Assembly: GCA_933207985.1 (NCBI GenBank)
Contig: OW240918.1
Location: forward strand, 21,055,602-21,119,601
Length of the DNA: 64,000 bases
DNA from: Pelobates cultripes
Lineage: Eukaryota; Chordata; Amphibia; Anura; Pelobatidae
Direction: 5' to 3'
Shown here: positions 47,575-59,077 of the stretch, in pieces
Position numbering within the stretch: position 1 is the first letter of the stretch
Layout: every line of letters begins with the position of its first letter
Made by a program: the position numbers and the translations under genes
Notes under the pieces: generated by a model
The model's input: the letters and a program-made list of their open reading frames with translations, nothing else
Databases searched by the model: none
Told to the model about the DNA's origin: nothing

Positions 47575-48330
47575 ATCATAGATTGAATTGCAAGTTCTTC
47601 AGACATGCAGCACCAGGACTTGAGGTAATGTACCATCACTTACAGGTCATGTGTGTCTAAAGGTCATGGGAGATCATCGGTCAACAGTGTCTATCTCTCC
47701 TCAACAATTAGAACTGCCTCAAGCTTATCAGTAATGTTGCAGCAACCAATGAGAGTAATCTCCAGCAGCAGGTATGTATTTGAACCATTTTATGCGTAGG
47801 GCATAGAAACCAGCTTTGTGTGCTATTCAATGGATTTTTGAGACCTTCTAGACAGATTTTCCTGAGGTTGTGCAGATTATCTGGATATCCATCAATTGTA
47901 GCAAGATGTTTAGTCCTTAGCAATTAGACGTTTCTCCAAAGATCACCCTTTTATTCCACTGTAGGTGTCTTTGGCAGTGTTAGTTTTGTGCCACGCCTAG
48001 TATTTTGACCATTGGTTAAACAACTCTCTCATAGTCTCATTGGACTATAAAACCTTTTCTTACATCACATCATCGGGAACTCCTATATTTTTTGACAAAC
48101 TACAGAATTGATGTCAGATGGTATGTTTTGAGCAACATTTTTTACTATCCTCTAATATCTCCTGTGTTTTCTGAGCTCTGTATATGATTGATGTAGCATT
48201 ACTCCACTCGAAGGCGCTGAACTCTGTTGCTGCTTCAAAGTGATGGTTGGCCTCTTGGCAGTTCCTCTCACAAATCTCCTGGTTTGAAAGATGGCCTTTA
48301 GTTGACACCTGGATTGCTTGTACCCTTTTC
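47575..48330 (-). pseudogene. Possible Tc1-type transposase remnant, heavily decayed
   Basis: The only clue is the antisense stretch GTCTCATTGGACTATAAAAC (48033-48052). On the minus strand it corresponds to the region that in Tc1 transposases encodes the first catalytic aspartate (W-S-D/N-E-T). Flanking sequence has the antisense style of such elements but no clean frame; the 64-codon frame at 48308-48114 has no motif. No terminal repeats were found. Confidence 0.3.
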
Positions 48331-48630
48331 TAACCTAATCTGTGGAATTGTATTAACGTTTTGCTAACTTGGAATTTGCTGTTAATATCTGCTTATAAAA
48401 CATATTTTGCTGTTATAGACATGGTTTTAATCTAGCTATGTTATCGTGAATTTTTCATTACCAGCTGGTGGACTATCTGTACTTGTCTTTACTTTGTTAT
48501 CCTTTGTGTTCTGACCTGCATAAAACTGCACTGTCTTTTAAGGGTGTTTTTATTAGATATGTATCAGTACTTTTGCAATAATATTTCACACACGGGATGC
48601 ATTTTGGCTACTTTTTATTCTAAGCCTTAA

Positions 48631-48905
48631 AGGAACAGTATAGATTCAGGAATAGAAACATGTATTCCTGATACTATAGTTCTAAAACTGCTAATTATCT
48701 GACCCCCCTTTGCCTCCTTTTAAAAAGGTGATTTTACTCACCTTATTTCCAGTACTGTACTTGTATCATCGTGGCTGGCCCCACCTCCTTGGCTGAGATT
48801 ATCAAATTTGACTATCTCAGCCAATCCAACGCTTTTTCATAGGAAATACTGTGCGGTACAGACCAGGAAGTAACTCTAGTGGTTTTGGTGACTATAATGT
48901 CCCTT
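48631..48905. mobile_element. TTAA-type MITE, short copy
   Basis: Starts AGGAACAGTATAGATTCAGG after TTAA (48627-48630) and ends GACTATAATGTCCCTTTG, with the right TTAA decayed. It shares GACTATCTCAGCCAATCCAA with the block near 6905 in the 6631 copy. Confidence 0.55.
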
Positions 48906-49887
48906 TGACTTTTAGTGAATCCTTGTCTCTCTACTATTTGAACATAAGCTCAAGACCTCCTGTAGAGTGATATATTTAATCCTTTACATTACTGAATCAT
49001 ATAGAAAGTATCACATTTGTAAACATCTTCTTTATTTGCATGAGAAAGCAATGGAGCAACGTAACAGAATGTCTGCCGTTATCCTTTGTTTACACAAAGT
49101 TTGTTTAATCTGGATGGGTAAATCATCACTAAGTCTTCAAGTTCCTTTTTCCTTAACAGCTGAATCTTTTACTGTGTTATTTGATTAAGGTACACTGAGA
49201 AGGTCACTGACCAGCATTATCTTCTATACAGTTTCCCACAGTGAGTATACTTCCCAGGGAACATTTTCTCAGCTCAGGTTATTTCCAGAAATGTTCTCAG
49301 AGTACATTGCTTGCAGTAAAACATTTCATTCCGGCTCTTTATCCTTTATCTTAAGCTCTTTGTGATGACAGCATTTATAGCCGTTGTATTTAAGGGGGCC
49401 AAGAACAACAGGCTTAATGATGTCTTTTTTCATATGTGTATTATACATGTGAGTTTAGGCATTTCAAACAACAACAAATAAAATCTCTATAAAGTAATTA
49501 ATAGTAAAGCCCATACATACAAATTATTCCTTGTTTGATTTAAAAATTGACTTCGTTGGTAAAGTCACCTTTTCGGTGAAATAATGTCTATAAAGTTCAG
49601 CTTTTTCCCTATATCTTTCCAGAAGAAAACAAGCCAATCTAAAATAAAATGTATTGTTACAATGAATTTGAGTGGGCGCAAAACATTATTTCCAGTCCCG
49701 GAATCACAGTCAGATTACTTCTACTATCAGTCACAATCTCCTCTTAAAAAATGCAGCTCAATATGCCTGCTTCCTTCTCTAAACGTTAAAGAGGCAACAC
49801 ATTCTTTTGGCAGATTCCATAGATATACTGTAATATTGAATAATTGAGTGCTATATAATTGCCAGTAATAACAATACTACTTACTTT
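48906..49887. other. No gene seen
   Basis: AT-rich DNA; small frames at 48967-49188 and 49584-49847 without motifs. Confidence 0.5.
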
Positions 49888-49903
49888 AAAACAATAGACT
49901 TGG

Positions 49904-51888
49904 GGGGGCGGAGCCTGACAGCAACAGAGAGCAGTCGCATGTCGGCAGGGCTCCGGGCCGAAAACAGCAAAATTCAAGAATTAACCCCAAAAATCAGCAG
50001 TGCCGTACCAACTAATCGACAACCCAACTGCCCCAAACAATGGGAAAACGAACAAAGAAACTAAAGGCCCACTCAGACGAGGGCACAAGAAGAATAGGGG
50101 ACATATTTCTGGCGCGGCCTAAAATCAAAATGGTGGCGATGCCTGAATCCCTAGGCCACTCCTCGGAAGAGGATCCACTGGATTCCCCGGACGCCATCCC
50201 CGAAGCAGATGACCCATTCTCGGCCATACAAGTAGGTGACCTCGGGGCCCCAGCAACTAAAGGAGACATTCTGGGCCTCCTGAAACACCTGCCCACCTGG
50301 TTCCGTACGGATATAGCACTGCTTCGCGAGGAGGTCACGGCCGTAACAGACAGGGTGAAAGCCACAGAGGAGGATATCTCCTCCATAGCACAGCAACAAA
50401 CAAGTGCAACAGAGCAAATACGACAACTCCAGGGCTCACACCAGGCCTTACAGGCCAGAGTGGACGCAATGGACGATGCCAGGAGACGTGCCAACGTCAA
50501 AGTCAGAGGCATTGCAGAAACAGTTAATGACAGAGAGCTACCCCACTTTATCCGGCACCTTATATCTGAGATTATGCAACCCAAGCAGGCGAAGACCCTA
50601 CAAGTGGACAGAATACACAGACTCTCCAAGTCTCCCAGGGCACCAGCGGACGCACCCCGTGATGTCCTTCTCCATTTCTAGACCACCCGAGATAAACAGG
50701 CCGTAATGGATGCCGTTAAAAACAAGTGCCCACTTCCATTTGAAGACTCCCAACTCACCTTCCTACAGGATCTATGCAGAGCAACGTTGGAGTGGAGGCG
50801 ATCAGTTTACCAGGTCACCAAGACCCTCCGAGAAGCAAGCGTCCAGTACAGATTGGGCCCATCTCGCACACTGGTAGATGCCGCACACAGATGCCGACTC
50901 CTTCCTTCGCAGTCTGGGACTCACAGGCCTCAAGAAGAAAGCCCCTACCCCTGGACATTCCTGGGACGTACCTAACATACTCCCCTTTGTACCTCGCTGC
51001 GAAGCCGACACAGGCTGAGACACAACAAGAGGACTGGGACTTACCTTCACTCTCTCACAGGAGAGTTAGCCGATGGACTGGCAATCAATAGCAATACGGT
51101 TAACACTTATAATTTACAGTTTTTTTCACAGCATGATTAGCCAGCGTTATATTGTTATGTTGTTTCTATAATTTTCAAAGGCTCCAATTTTACTCCACAA
51201 GGACAGACAGGCCGACTACATACACAACCCCCCCACGCTCAAGGGTTACTGAGCACCCCCTCCCATGCCCTCCCCACACAGAAACGAAAAGCCACTGACT
51301 GGCCGCCAGGAACGCGTCCCTCCCCAGCGCTGCCACCCGCATTAAATCTTAACAGAGAATATCTCACACCCTAGGGAACAATAGACACATACACGTTCCA
51401 ACGGCCACCTCACTCTAGACCTCCCAGGAGAGTGCATATGTTCCCCACGAGTAAGCCCACAGAACCACCAGCTCACCTTATACCTACCATTAGGCTCAGT
51501 ATAGCAAAATCCAGAGACACAAGCTGAATCCAAATGTTTAGGGTAGCTATAAGCCTATAAGACTCACCCAGTTCTTATCCTTATATTATTATTATTATTT
51601 TTTTTTTTGTATTCAGTCTACCTAGACCTTACTCCCAACTTACTCACCCTATAAACGGTTAGGTGTACCATTAGCCTGGCAACATGGAATCCGACATCCC
51701 AACCTAAACATTTAGGCACAGCATGACATACTTATTTTAATAATATAAAATTATATGCACACACTGTCAATGATATGATACTGTCATAACATGTCTGCAA
51801 ATGCAAAGTCAGCTCCGCTGTTGTGGCGAGGCAGTCTTACACTGTATTTTATATGTGCAACAAAAAAAAAAGAATATTAAAAAAAAAA
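49904..51888 (+). mobile_element. ORF1-only L1-type retroelement (half-L1) with target duplication
   Basis: The element begins in a G-run followed by CGGAGCCTGACAGCAACAG, a short 5' leader, and ORF1 from 50040. After ORF1 there are about 870 bp of non-coding sequence and an A-rich tail (51861-51890). No endonuclease or reverse transcriptase is encoded. The flanks AAAACAATAGACTTGG (ending about 49903) and AAAACATTAGACTTGG (about 51889-51904) are a 16-bp target duplication with one mismatch. The two ends of one insertion event are therefore both present, and ORF2 is absent from the inserted copy itself. This is the layout of half-L1 elements, which would need ORF2 protein in trans. Confidence 0.7.
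50040..51018 (+). pseudogene. L1-type ORF1 protein, one nonsense codon and one frame change
   Basis: ORF1 proteins coat L1 RNA as trimers and act as nucleic-acid chaperones. The start at 50040 (MGKRTKKLKAH) begins a basic then acidic N-terminus. A long coiled coil covers about residues 95-150 (LLREEVTAVTDRVKATEEDI and following heptads). Next comes the RNA-recognition entry RRRANVKVRGIAE (about 155-168) and a domain running to RDVLLHF, where a TAG at 50679-50681 interrupts it. The same frame continues (DAVKNKCPLPFEDSQLTFLQ...YQVTKTLREASVQYRLG), the C-terminal domain of the family. Near 50880 the reading shifts by one and ends FLRSLGLTGLKKKAPTP...VPRCEADTG with TGA at 51016-51018. Length is otherwise normal (about 325 codons). 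Few lesions suggest a moderately young copy. Confidence 0.75.
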
Positions 51889-51904
51889 AAAACATTAGAC
51901 TTGG

Positions 51905-52360
51905 AGATTCCTTTTGTTCTGAATTTGGGCTGATTGGGTGATCAGTTAAATTCCTGAACTTCAAAATGTAGCCACATAATTAGCCACACAAAATGTGAAA
52001 TGGCCAAGCATGTTTGTTTTGATTAGTTTTTCTGAATTTCGCAAATGTCGATAGAGATAGTTAATGCGAAAAATGGTTGATGGCTAGGGGACAGTAACAT
52101 AATGTTGATTTTTTTTCACCGATCAAGTGAGAAGTGACCATTGGAGGAGTAGTAAACAAAACGTATACTTATGTATTATATTTTTATAATAATTTTTCTG
52201 CTCCTATTATTTTTCCCTCTGTTTTTCTGGGACTGAAAATGGTGATCCAAATAGTGGGGAAATGCTCCTTTAAGTGTACTGGAAAAAATAAAAAATATAT
52301 ATATTAAAAAAAATATGATATAATTATTTTTTATTGTATTTAATATTTATAGTGTGTATA
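51905..52360. other. No gene seen
   Basis: AT-rich DNA up to the left TA of the next Tc1 element. Confidence 0.5.
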
Positions 52361-52362
52361 TA

Positions 52363-53753
52363 CAGTTGTGCCAAAAAGTGACTGATCATTAAAGGTTCAT
52401 TTTCCACACCTGTGGGTTTTTAAATTGAAATTAGTGTCTGTGTATAAATAGTCATCAATGAGTTTGTTAGCTCTCCCGTGGATGCACTCAGCAGGCTAGA
52501 TACTGAGCCATGGGGGAGGCGGGGGGGGGCAGAAAAGCACTGTCAGAAGACCTGTGTAACAAGGAAATGGAACTTTATAAAGATGGAAAAGGATATAAAA
52601 AGTTATCCAAAGCCTTGAAAATGACAGTCAGTACTGTTCAATCACTTATTAAGAAGTGGAATTTTTGTGGATCTCTTGATATCAAACCAAGATCAGGTAG
52701 ACCAAGAAAGATTTTAGTCACAACTCCCAGAAGAATTGTTCAGGATAAAAAGAAAAACCTACAGGTAACCTCAGGAGAAATACAGGCTGCTCTAGAAAAA
52801 GTGTGGTTGTTTCAAGGAGCACAATACGACAACACTTGAACAAAAATGAGCTGCATGGTCGAGTTGCCAGAAAGAAGCCTTTGCTGTGCCAATGCCACAA
52901 AAAGCCCGGTTACAGTATGCCCGACAACACCTTGACACGCCTCACAGCTTCTGGCACACTGTAATTTGGAGTGATGAGACCAAAATAGATCTTTATGGTC
53001 ACAACCATAAGCACTATGTGTGGAGAGGGGTCAACAAGGTCTATAGTAAGAAGAATACCATCCCCACTGTGAAACATGATGGTGGCTCACTGATGTTTTG
53101 GGAGGGGGGGGTGTTAGCTCTAAAGGCATGGGGAATCTTCTGAAAATTAATGACAAGATGAATGCAGCATGTTATCAGAAAATACTGGCAGACAATTTGC
53201 ATTCTTCTGCACGAAGGTTGCGCATGGGGCACTCTTGGACTTTCCAGCATGACAATGACCCCAAGCACAAGACCAGGTTAACCCTCTAGTCATTACAGAA
53301 TAAAAAGGTGAAGGTTCTGGAGTGGCCATCACAGTCTCCTGACCTTAATATCGTCCAGCCACTCTGGGGAGATCTCAAACGTGCGGTTCATGCAAGACGA
53401 CCAAAGACTTTGCATGACTTGGAAGCATTTTGCTAAAACGAATGGGCAGCTATACAACCTGCAAAAATTCGGGGCCTCATGGACAACTATTACAAAAGAC
53501 TGCACACTGTCATTGATGCTGAAGGGGGTAATACACAGTATTAAAAACTAAGGGTATGCAGACTTTTGAACACAGGTCATTTCATTTATTTCTTTGTTGC
53601 CATGCTTTGTTTTATGATTGTGCAATTCTGTTATAACCTACAGTTGAAGATGAATCCAATAAGAAATAAAATAAATGTGTTTTGCCTGCTCACACATTAA
53701 AATGGTTCATATATGACCAATTCTCTATGGGTATGCAAACTTGAGCACAGCTG
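52363..53753 (+). mobile_element. Tc1-like DD34E-type transposon, dead, 1,391 bp
   Basis: Left end CAGTTGTGCCAAAAAGTG and inverted right end CAGCTGTGCTCAAGTTTGCA lie between TA dinucleotides (52361-52362 and 53754-53755). An inner copy of the right-end motif, GGGTATGCAGACTTTTGAAC, lies near 53552. The ends agree only over the first ten or so bases, so this copy is old. It carries one plus-strand transposase gene with several breaks. Confidence 0.85.
52510..53544 (+). pseudogene. Tc1-like transposase pseudogene, catalytic Glu replaced by Gln
   Basis: The N-terminal paired helix-turn-helix is clear (ALSEDLCNKEMELYKDGKGY, then KALKMTVSTVQSLIKKW and a GRPRK hook). The first catalytic D is in VIWSDETKIDLYG (GAT at 52973-52975) and the second in TFQHDNDPKH (GAC at 53251-53253). 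Thirty-four residues further, where Tc1 enzymes have E in DLNPIE, the codon is CAG (53356-53358; DLNIVQPLW), so the triad is broken. There are frame changes near 52800 and in the G-run near 53100-53140, and stops near 53288 and 53430. The start at 52510 precedes a G-run that may itself have slipped. Closing codons run to a TAA at 53544. About 340 codons in the ancestor. Confidence 0.85.
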
Positions 53754-53755
53754 TA

Positions 53756-56460
53756 TTTTGCAGTGCACTGATTGGAGTTTTGAGGTGTAAGATCTAATCT
53801 ATCCATATAACTTGGGCTGAAAGAAACCTCACAAATTATATTGATAAGAATGTAACAGGACTGGAGATCTGGGTTGTTCTTTAAAAGGGTGTAGATTCCG
53901 TTAAATGCACCATATTAGCTTAGTATTGCTTGGTTTTTAACAATGTATGCAGGTCCTGTAGGTACGAGGTCTTTGCCTTTAATTTAGGGTTTCCCAATGC
54001 TCCAAATTGAACGTGCATGATTTTTTCACAAGTTGAAATCAAAATAGCAAGATGTATGATCTGCGTTCATGATCTCCACTTGACCATTTGCATATATTTT
54101 CATGTTACGAGCAGCACAAAACATTTTGCACCGTGATGATTAAGCACTATTAGATTGCTGTATTTCTGCTAATGGATGATAACACCCATGTCATCATTCC
54201 CCAGTTTTTTTATTGTTTGTATTTTGTTTTATTACTGTTTATTCTTATTGTATAACAAAATTGAAACTTTGTAATTAGAGATTTTTTTTTTCCAAATGAA
54301 CTATTGTTGCCAAAATATTGCTTGTTGGATTTCAATTTTCCAAAATTCAGAGCTTAGAGAATAAACCCTTGCATGTACATAATGAGTCTCGCAATTCACG
54401 ACACATTCAGGGAGAATTCCGTTGCCTCCCAGGTTTTATTCAGTAGCTTCTGAACCAAAGCAGTGTTTTACAAATAGCTAATATATCACTGACTATGCTT
54501 GTATGTATAAAGGAGACATTATCCAACATTTGAAAACTATAGTGACAGATTTCTTATATTGCATTCAGACCTACACAGTACAGTCATCTGATTAACCAGT
54601 TACGGCGAATTTTTGATTTTTAAATACTTAGCCATTTATGATCTAAAGTTATGTAACAATTAAAAAAGCATATCAACTAGGTCGCTTGATGGCAGAACTA
54701 AATCACAATAAAATAAATGTCTGCTTGCAAGAATGGATTATTTAATAAAGTCTCCCGGTTTCACATCTGAGGAAAAAGAACATTGGTTTGCACAGAAAGT
54801 TTTATTTATTAATTTTCTTTGGTTCAATGAAAGTGCCTTTAGCGTTCATTTTTGACTTGGTAATGGATTTAAACATAAACCTTCTAAATCTCCTGCTTAG
54901 ATAGCCAAGTAGTGGAGCTCTATAGCTGTGGTTGGACTATAGCTCCCAATTCCCTCAGCCAGTTTGTGAATGATAAAGGATGATGGGAATCGTAGTCTTA
55001 CAAATGTGGGTTCAGCTAGGTCATTTTGCTCTCTCATTCTGGGCTATGATTCTCAGATGTGGCCAAATAATCTATGGACTTCTCAACTGTTGGTCAACAG
55101 AACTACAGATACTACAGGGAAGATTTCTCAAAGGGCTAATTAATCATTTCTGCCTTTTCTGGGATGTCTCATCTGGAATGAATTATCCATTTATTGTGCA
55201 CGATTTTTGATATTTGCATTTTTTCTGTAATGTTTCTTCTTTTAGGTTACATTTTCAGTAGCTTATTAAATTAATATATATTTTTACCAATCGTTTATTT
55301 TTTTATTTATTTTATTTTTTGCACCTGAAAATGATTTAATTTTATGGCTTCTCTTACTTTTATCTTCATGAATAAATAGAAGCAGAAACATTGCATTTTT
55401 AATTTTGTGGGACATAATTGTGGAGGCTCACAAACCTGTCGGTATATAAAGCAAAGAAAGGTGATATTCGGTCTACTTTCTGTGGGCGAGTTCTAAAAGT
55501 GGGGCAAACACTACGGAAGCCATTGGGTCCCGCAGACATATTTCATTGATGGCTAATCCACTTTTACAACTTTGTAACTCTTTTTAGAGCGCAACACTTT
55601 AATAAATCTCTCTTTCTATGTCTGCATCTACTATATGGATACAACTAAATTAGAGGCTGCCCCAACCTGATTTGACAGTGATATTTTAAGATGTTGGTTT
55701 TGCACATCATGTACCAACTATTGTTTACTAACAAAAAGCAAGCATTCTTGTTCCTATGATGACTTAAATCACGGCATGATCATAAATATAAATACATTTC
55801 TGAATACAAAGAATGGGCTGCAGGAGCCTATTATTGGTGATATTTTAACAAAAGCCATCTTCACTATACACTAATTACCTTCTTCAAGACGGACAATAGA
55901 CATATTTTTTGAAGGAGAAGATTTAAAATAATTTGCTGTTTCCCAATTGTGTAGCATTTAAATAATACCTGCAAGATCATTAAAAAAAATGATGTCCCAT
56001 TTGTAAATATTACTATAAAGGTTTTTATTTCTATATATTTCAATACAATTTGTAACATAAGGGATTGCAATCTAAATGGTTTTCTCAGACACATTCTTGA
56101 GGTGTACGTCTTTGCTCGAATTTGCAATTCTTATCTTCGCAGCCCAAGATCAGGTTGACATTACTGTATTGCAAAACAAATGTAGAGATTACAAAACATA
56201 CAAGACCCCTGTTCTTCCAGGAGAAAACAATTTATTTATAAAAAGTGTTTGCTATACCAGCTGTTCTCCTGTCCCCAGCTTGTGTATTCTGCTATTTTTT
56301 TTTTCATAACCTCCATAGTCTTTGTTTAGAGAGTTTTACAAGTCTTTGAGATGTTTTGCAATACCTGCCAGCTGTTATGAATCAAATGAGAAAGTCCTAA
56401 TTTTGGGACCCAGTCCCGTGCACCAATATTTTTCTCTGATGTCTTGCTTTTGTGGGCACT
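53756..56460. other. No gene; one dispersed repeat near 54900
   Basis: AT-rich DNA. Around 54915-55100, GGTTGGACTATAGCTCCCAA and GGATGATGGGAATCGTAGTC are inverted relatives. They are words of the ACTACAACTCCCAT type common in vertebrate dispersed repeats. The frames at 54980-55210 and 56076-56309 are not convincing. Confidence 0.45.
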
Positions 56461-56610
56461 ATTATAATTATTATTGGCATTTATACAGAGCCAACTTATT
56501 CCACACGCTTTGCAATATTATAAAGGGGGACATTTAACAATAAACAATTTAATTATGAAATGTTACAGGAACAATAGGTTGATGAGGACCCTGCTCTAGA
56601 GTCCAAGCCC
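56461..56610 (+). repeat. SINE-like interspersed repeat with (ATT)n start
   Basis: ATTATTATTGGCATTTATAC, then AGAGCCAACTTATTCCACAC, GCTTTGCAATATTATAAAGG and AGGTTGATGAGGACCCTG match the block order of 14255-14440, including the GGGGACATTTAACAA part. Confidence 0.6.
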
Positions 56611-57774
56611 ATATTCCAATGCACTTGTGGTTCTGTTAGGGCATGAATATCCCTGAAGACCACCTTTTACAATAACTTGTAAATTAAGGGAACTTGTACT
56701 CTATAATGGTTATTTGCCAAAGTGAGATTTCATTGTGAATTCAATGTGAATTTCAGACTATAGGTAAGAACTTCAAAACTGAAAAAATTATGTAGGCCAG
56801 TTATGCTTTCAGTTTGGATAGTCTAGCAATATTACATGGTTTTGTAGACACAGTTAAATAAAGCACAGGGCTCTCACACACATCATAGATATCTACAGTG
56901 CCGACTGATTCACTTCAATGTATGAATTTCAGAGACCACTGGTAACCTCTGAACTATAGATGGCAAATACTTTATGTTATTGTGGTTACTATTTGTTATA
57001 ATGGACTCTGTGAGCTCCAAGTGAACCAGGGGAATGTTTTGCCAGCACAGATATCACAATGGTAATTTACCTGGTAGGAAAACACTAACAGTGTTAACAG
57101 TTGACGTCAATTTATTAAACTCTGAACTGAAGCAAAATTAGCTTACTTGGACTTGGTCTGGTGGTTCTGGAGGTAAATCCTAACAATCAAAGCCAAATTT
57201 GGTGTTACTCCAGATTATTAGGGTCCATCAAGCCCAGGGACACTTTTGCATATCTCCATCATTAATACAAAGCTATGGCTTAGGATCTTATTGATAGGCT
57301 GCTCCTTCCAACATATTAGTGAAGATAAGTAAGGTCAAGACCTGAGTCATCTAAAGATGACCAGCTGGAGGACAGTCCAAAACTTGAGTATTAATATCTA
57401 GGCAAATCTTCTTCTAGAAGAACCCAACCAGAGCCCTCACTTCTTCTCATGCTAATTTAATTTGAACTTCCTTATCATATTTCCCCCTATATTGTTGAAC
57501 ACCATTTATTCTTTTTCCTTTAAATCAAATGTCAAGCAATGGATGTAAAAGATCAATAACGAAGGATGTCAATTTATGAGTTCACAGTATTTATCACAAT
57601 AGTGGTTAAACCTCATACAGTTAAATTAACATTAACCCGATAAAATACAATACCACATTACTATATTGCATGTAATATCTGAGCTCCTTAATTCTTGCTT
57701 CGTACGAATATGTATATTCTGTGAGATGCTGACAAGTGATTTAATGATACAAATATGTTGTTTGTTATGGAAAA
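56611..57774. other. No gene seen
   Basis: A fragment of the AAAGTGAGAATTC/GTGAATTTCA palindromic family lies near 56715-56820. Otherwise nothing. Confidence 0.45.
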
Positions 57775-57960
57775 AATACTTCTGAAACTATCAAGGGCTT
57801 TGCAGTGAAAAGAAAATACTAAACTATCACGTTCTGTCAAACTTCAAGAGAAAGAGAACAGATTTGACAAGTTAAAAACAACATGATATCAGGCTATCGC
57901 AAATGGAAATACTGTAAATAGTTTTTTTTACCCACAAGTGAGAGAGAAGAAACTATATAT
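57775..57960. repeat. Diverged direct duplication, copy 1
   Basis: AAAATACTAAACTATCACGT, CTTCAAGAGAAAGAGAAC, ATGATATCAGGCTATCGCAA and GAAGAAACTATA occur in the same order as in 58690-58880. The core similarity covers about 130-170 bp. Confidence 0.65.
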
Positions 57961-58689
57961 TCATTCATATCTGCAATTATAGAAGTTTTTATGTTTCATT
58001 AATAGGTACTTTTAGCACACAGAACACTTTTGATTACATTTCAGTAGTAGAATAGGCTATGTTTTTGCTGTTTGCAGTGATGATGACTAAGATGTCATTT
58101 TTAATTAGCTTTATATTCCTCGCAAAAGCTAATTACTTCTCTTTTTATCAAGATTACTTGATCGCTAATGACAACAGTGCCATGGTTACATATTTTTTCA
58201 GAATTCCCAAACCTAACTGATTGTATGTTTTTTTGATTCCCCTTGGATTTTAATGTGCAGTTAAGCCTCCAGTAAGAATAATTCGCTAGAAAAACACATA
58301 TTTGCTGACAGCCAGATCAGCAATATTAGGAGTATCCTTTTTGGCAGAAGGGTAATTGTTAACATATTTACTGCAAACACGTACAAATAGTACAATCAAA
58401 TATCAGCACTGTCTTAAGACATAAAGGACGTGACCCCTGCTTTATAATGTAAATAAAAACCATATTTGTTTTTTTTATTTTCAGTTTTTTTTTTGTTTAT
58501 ACATTTTATTGCAGAGCAAAATATGGGCATACAAAATACTATGTTTAATTTTATCGCCGATTGATGTCTTCAGAAAACAAATACTTGGCATTATTTGGAA
58601 TGCAAAAAAAAAAAAAAGGGTGTTTGCAGGTACAAGTATTGCTGAGGGTGATGGAAGATATGGTTTTTAAGCATTTTCTTTGTTTATTT
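57961..58689. other. No gene; homeodomain-site-rich patch
   Basis: Lies between the two duplicated copies. At 58095-58185 the sequence holds several TAATTA/CTAAT-type words (TTTTTAATTAGC, AGCTAATTAC, CGCTAATGACA) and a GATTACTTGATC block. The look is that of a conserved regulatory element, but this cannot be shown from one genome. Confidence 0.25.
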
Positions 58690-58880
58690 TTTATATCTGT
58701 AGTTTCACTAATTAAAAAAATACTAAATTATCACATTCAGTCTAACTTGAAGAGAAAGAGAACGCAATTGCCACGTTAGTAACATGTCATCAGGTTATAG
58801 CGAATGAAAATAGTCTTTTTTTTTCTTGTTAGTTATTTTCCCCATTAATGACGAGAGTAGAAACTATAAAGGTGATGGTG
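58690..58880. repeat. Diverged direct duplication, copy 2
   Basis: AAAATACTAAATTATCACAT, CTTGAAGAGAAAGAGAAC, CATGTCATCAGGTTATAGCG and GTAGAAACTATA mirror copy 1 at 57775 in the same order and strand, about 910 bp away. Confidence 0.65.
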
Positions 58881-59014
58881 ATGGGAGTTGGGATAGCATT
58901 TTCTTTAATGTATGGTTTTATGTTCCTGTAACACGTAGCATTCGAAAATCTGTTTTAATATATTTAATGATTTAAGTTTGTTATTTTGTTAAAATCCTCA
59001 AATCTGCTGGCATT

Positions 59015-59045
59015 GTGTTTGTGTGTGTGTGTGTGTGTGTGCATG

Positions 59046-59077
<32 letters not shown>
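59015..59077. repeat. (TG)n followed by (TA)n microsatellite
   Basis: About 13 TG units followed by a TA-rich run that ends at the TA target of the next transposon. The TA run resumes at 60546, so the transposon lies inside what was one TA array. Confidence 0.9.

Noticed and set aside
50012..50629. A 205-residue minus-strand frame
   Set aside because: It is the antisense shadow of the L1-type ORF1 coding sequence.
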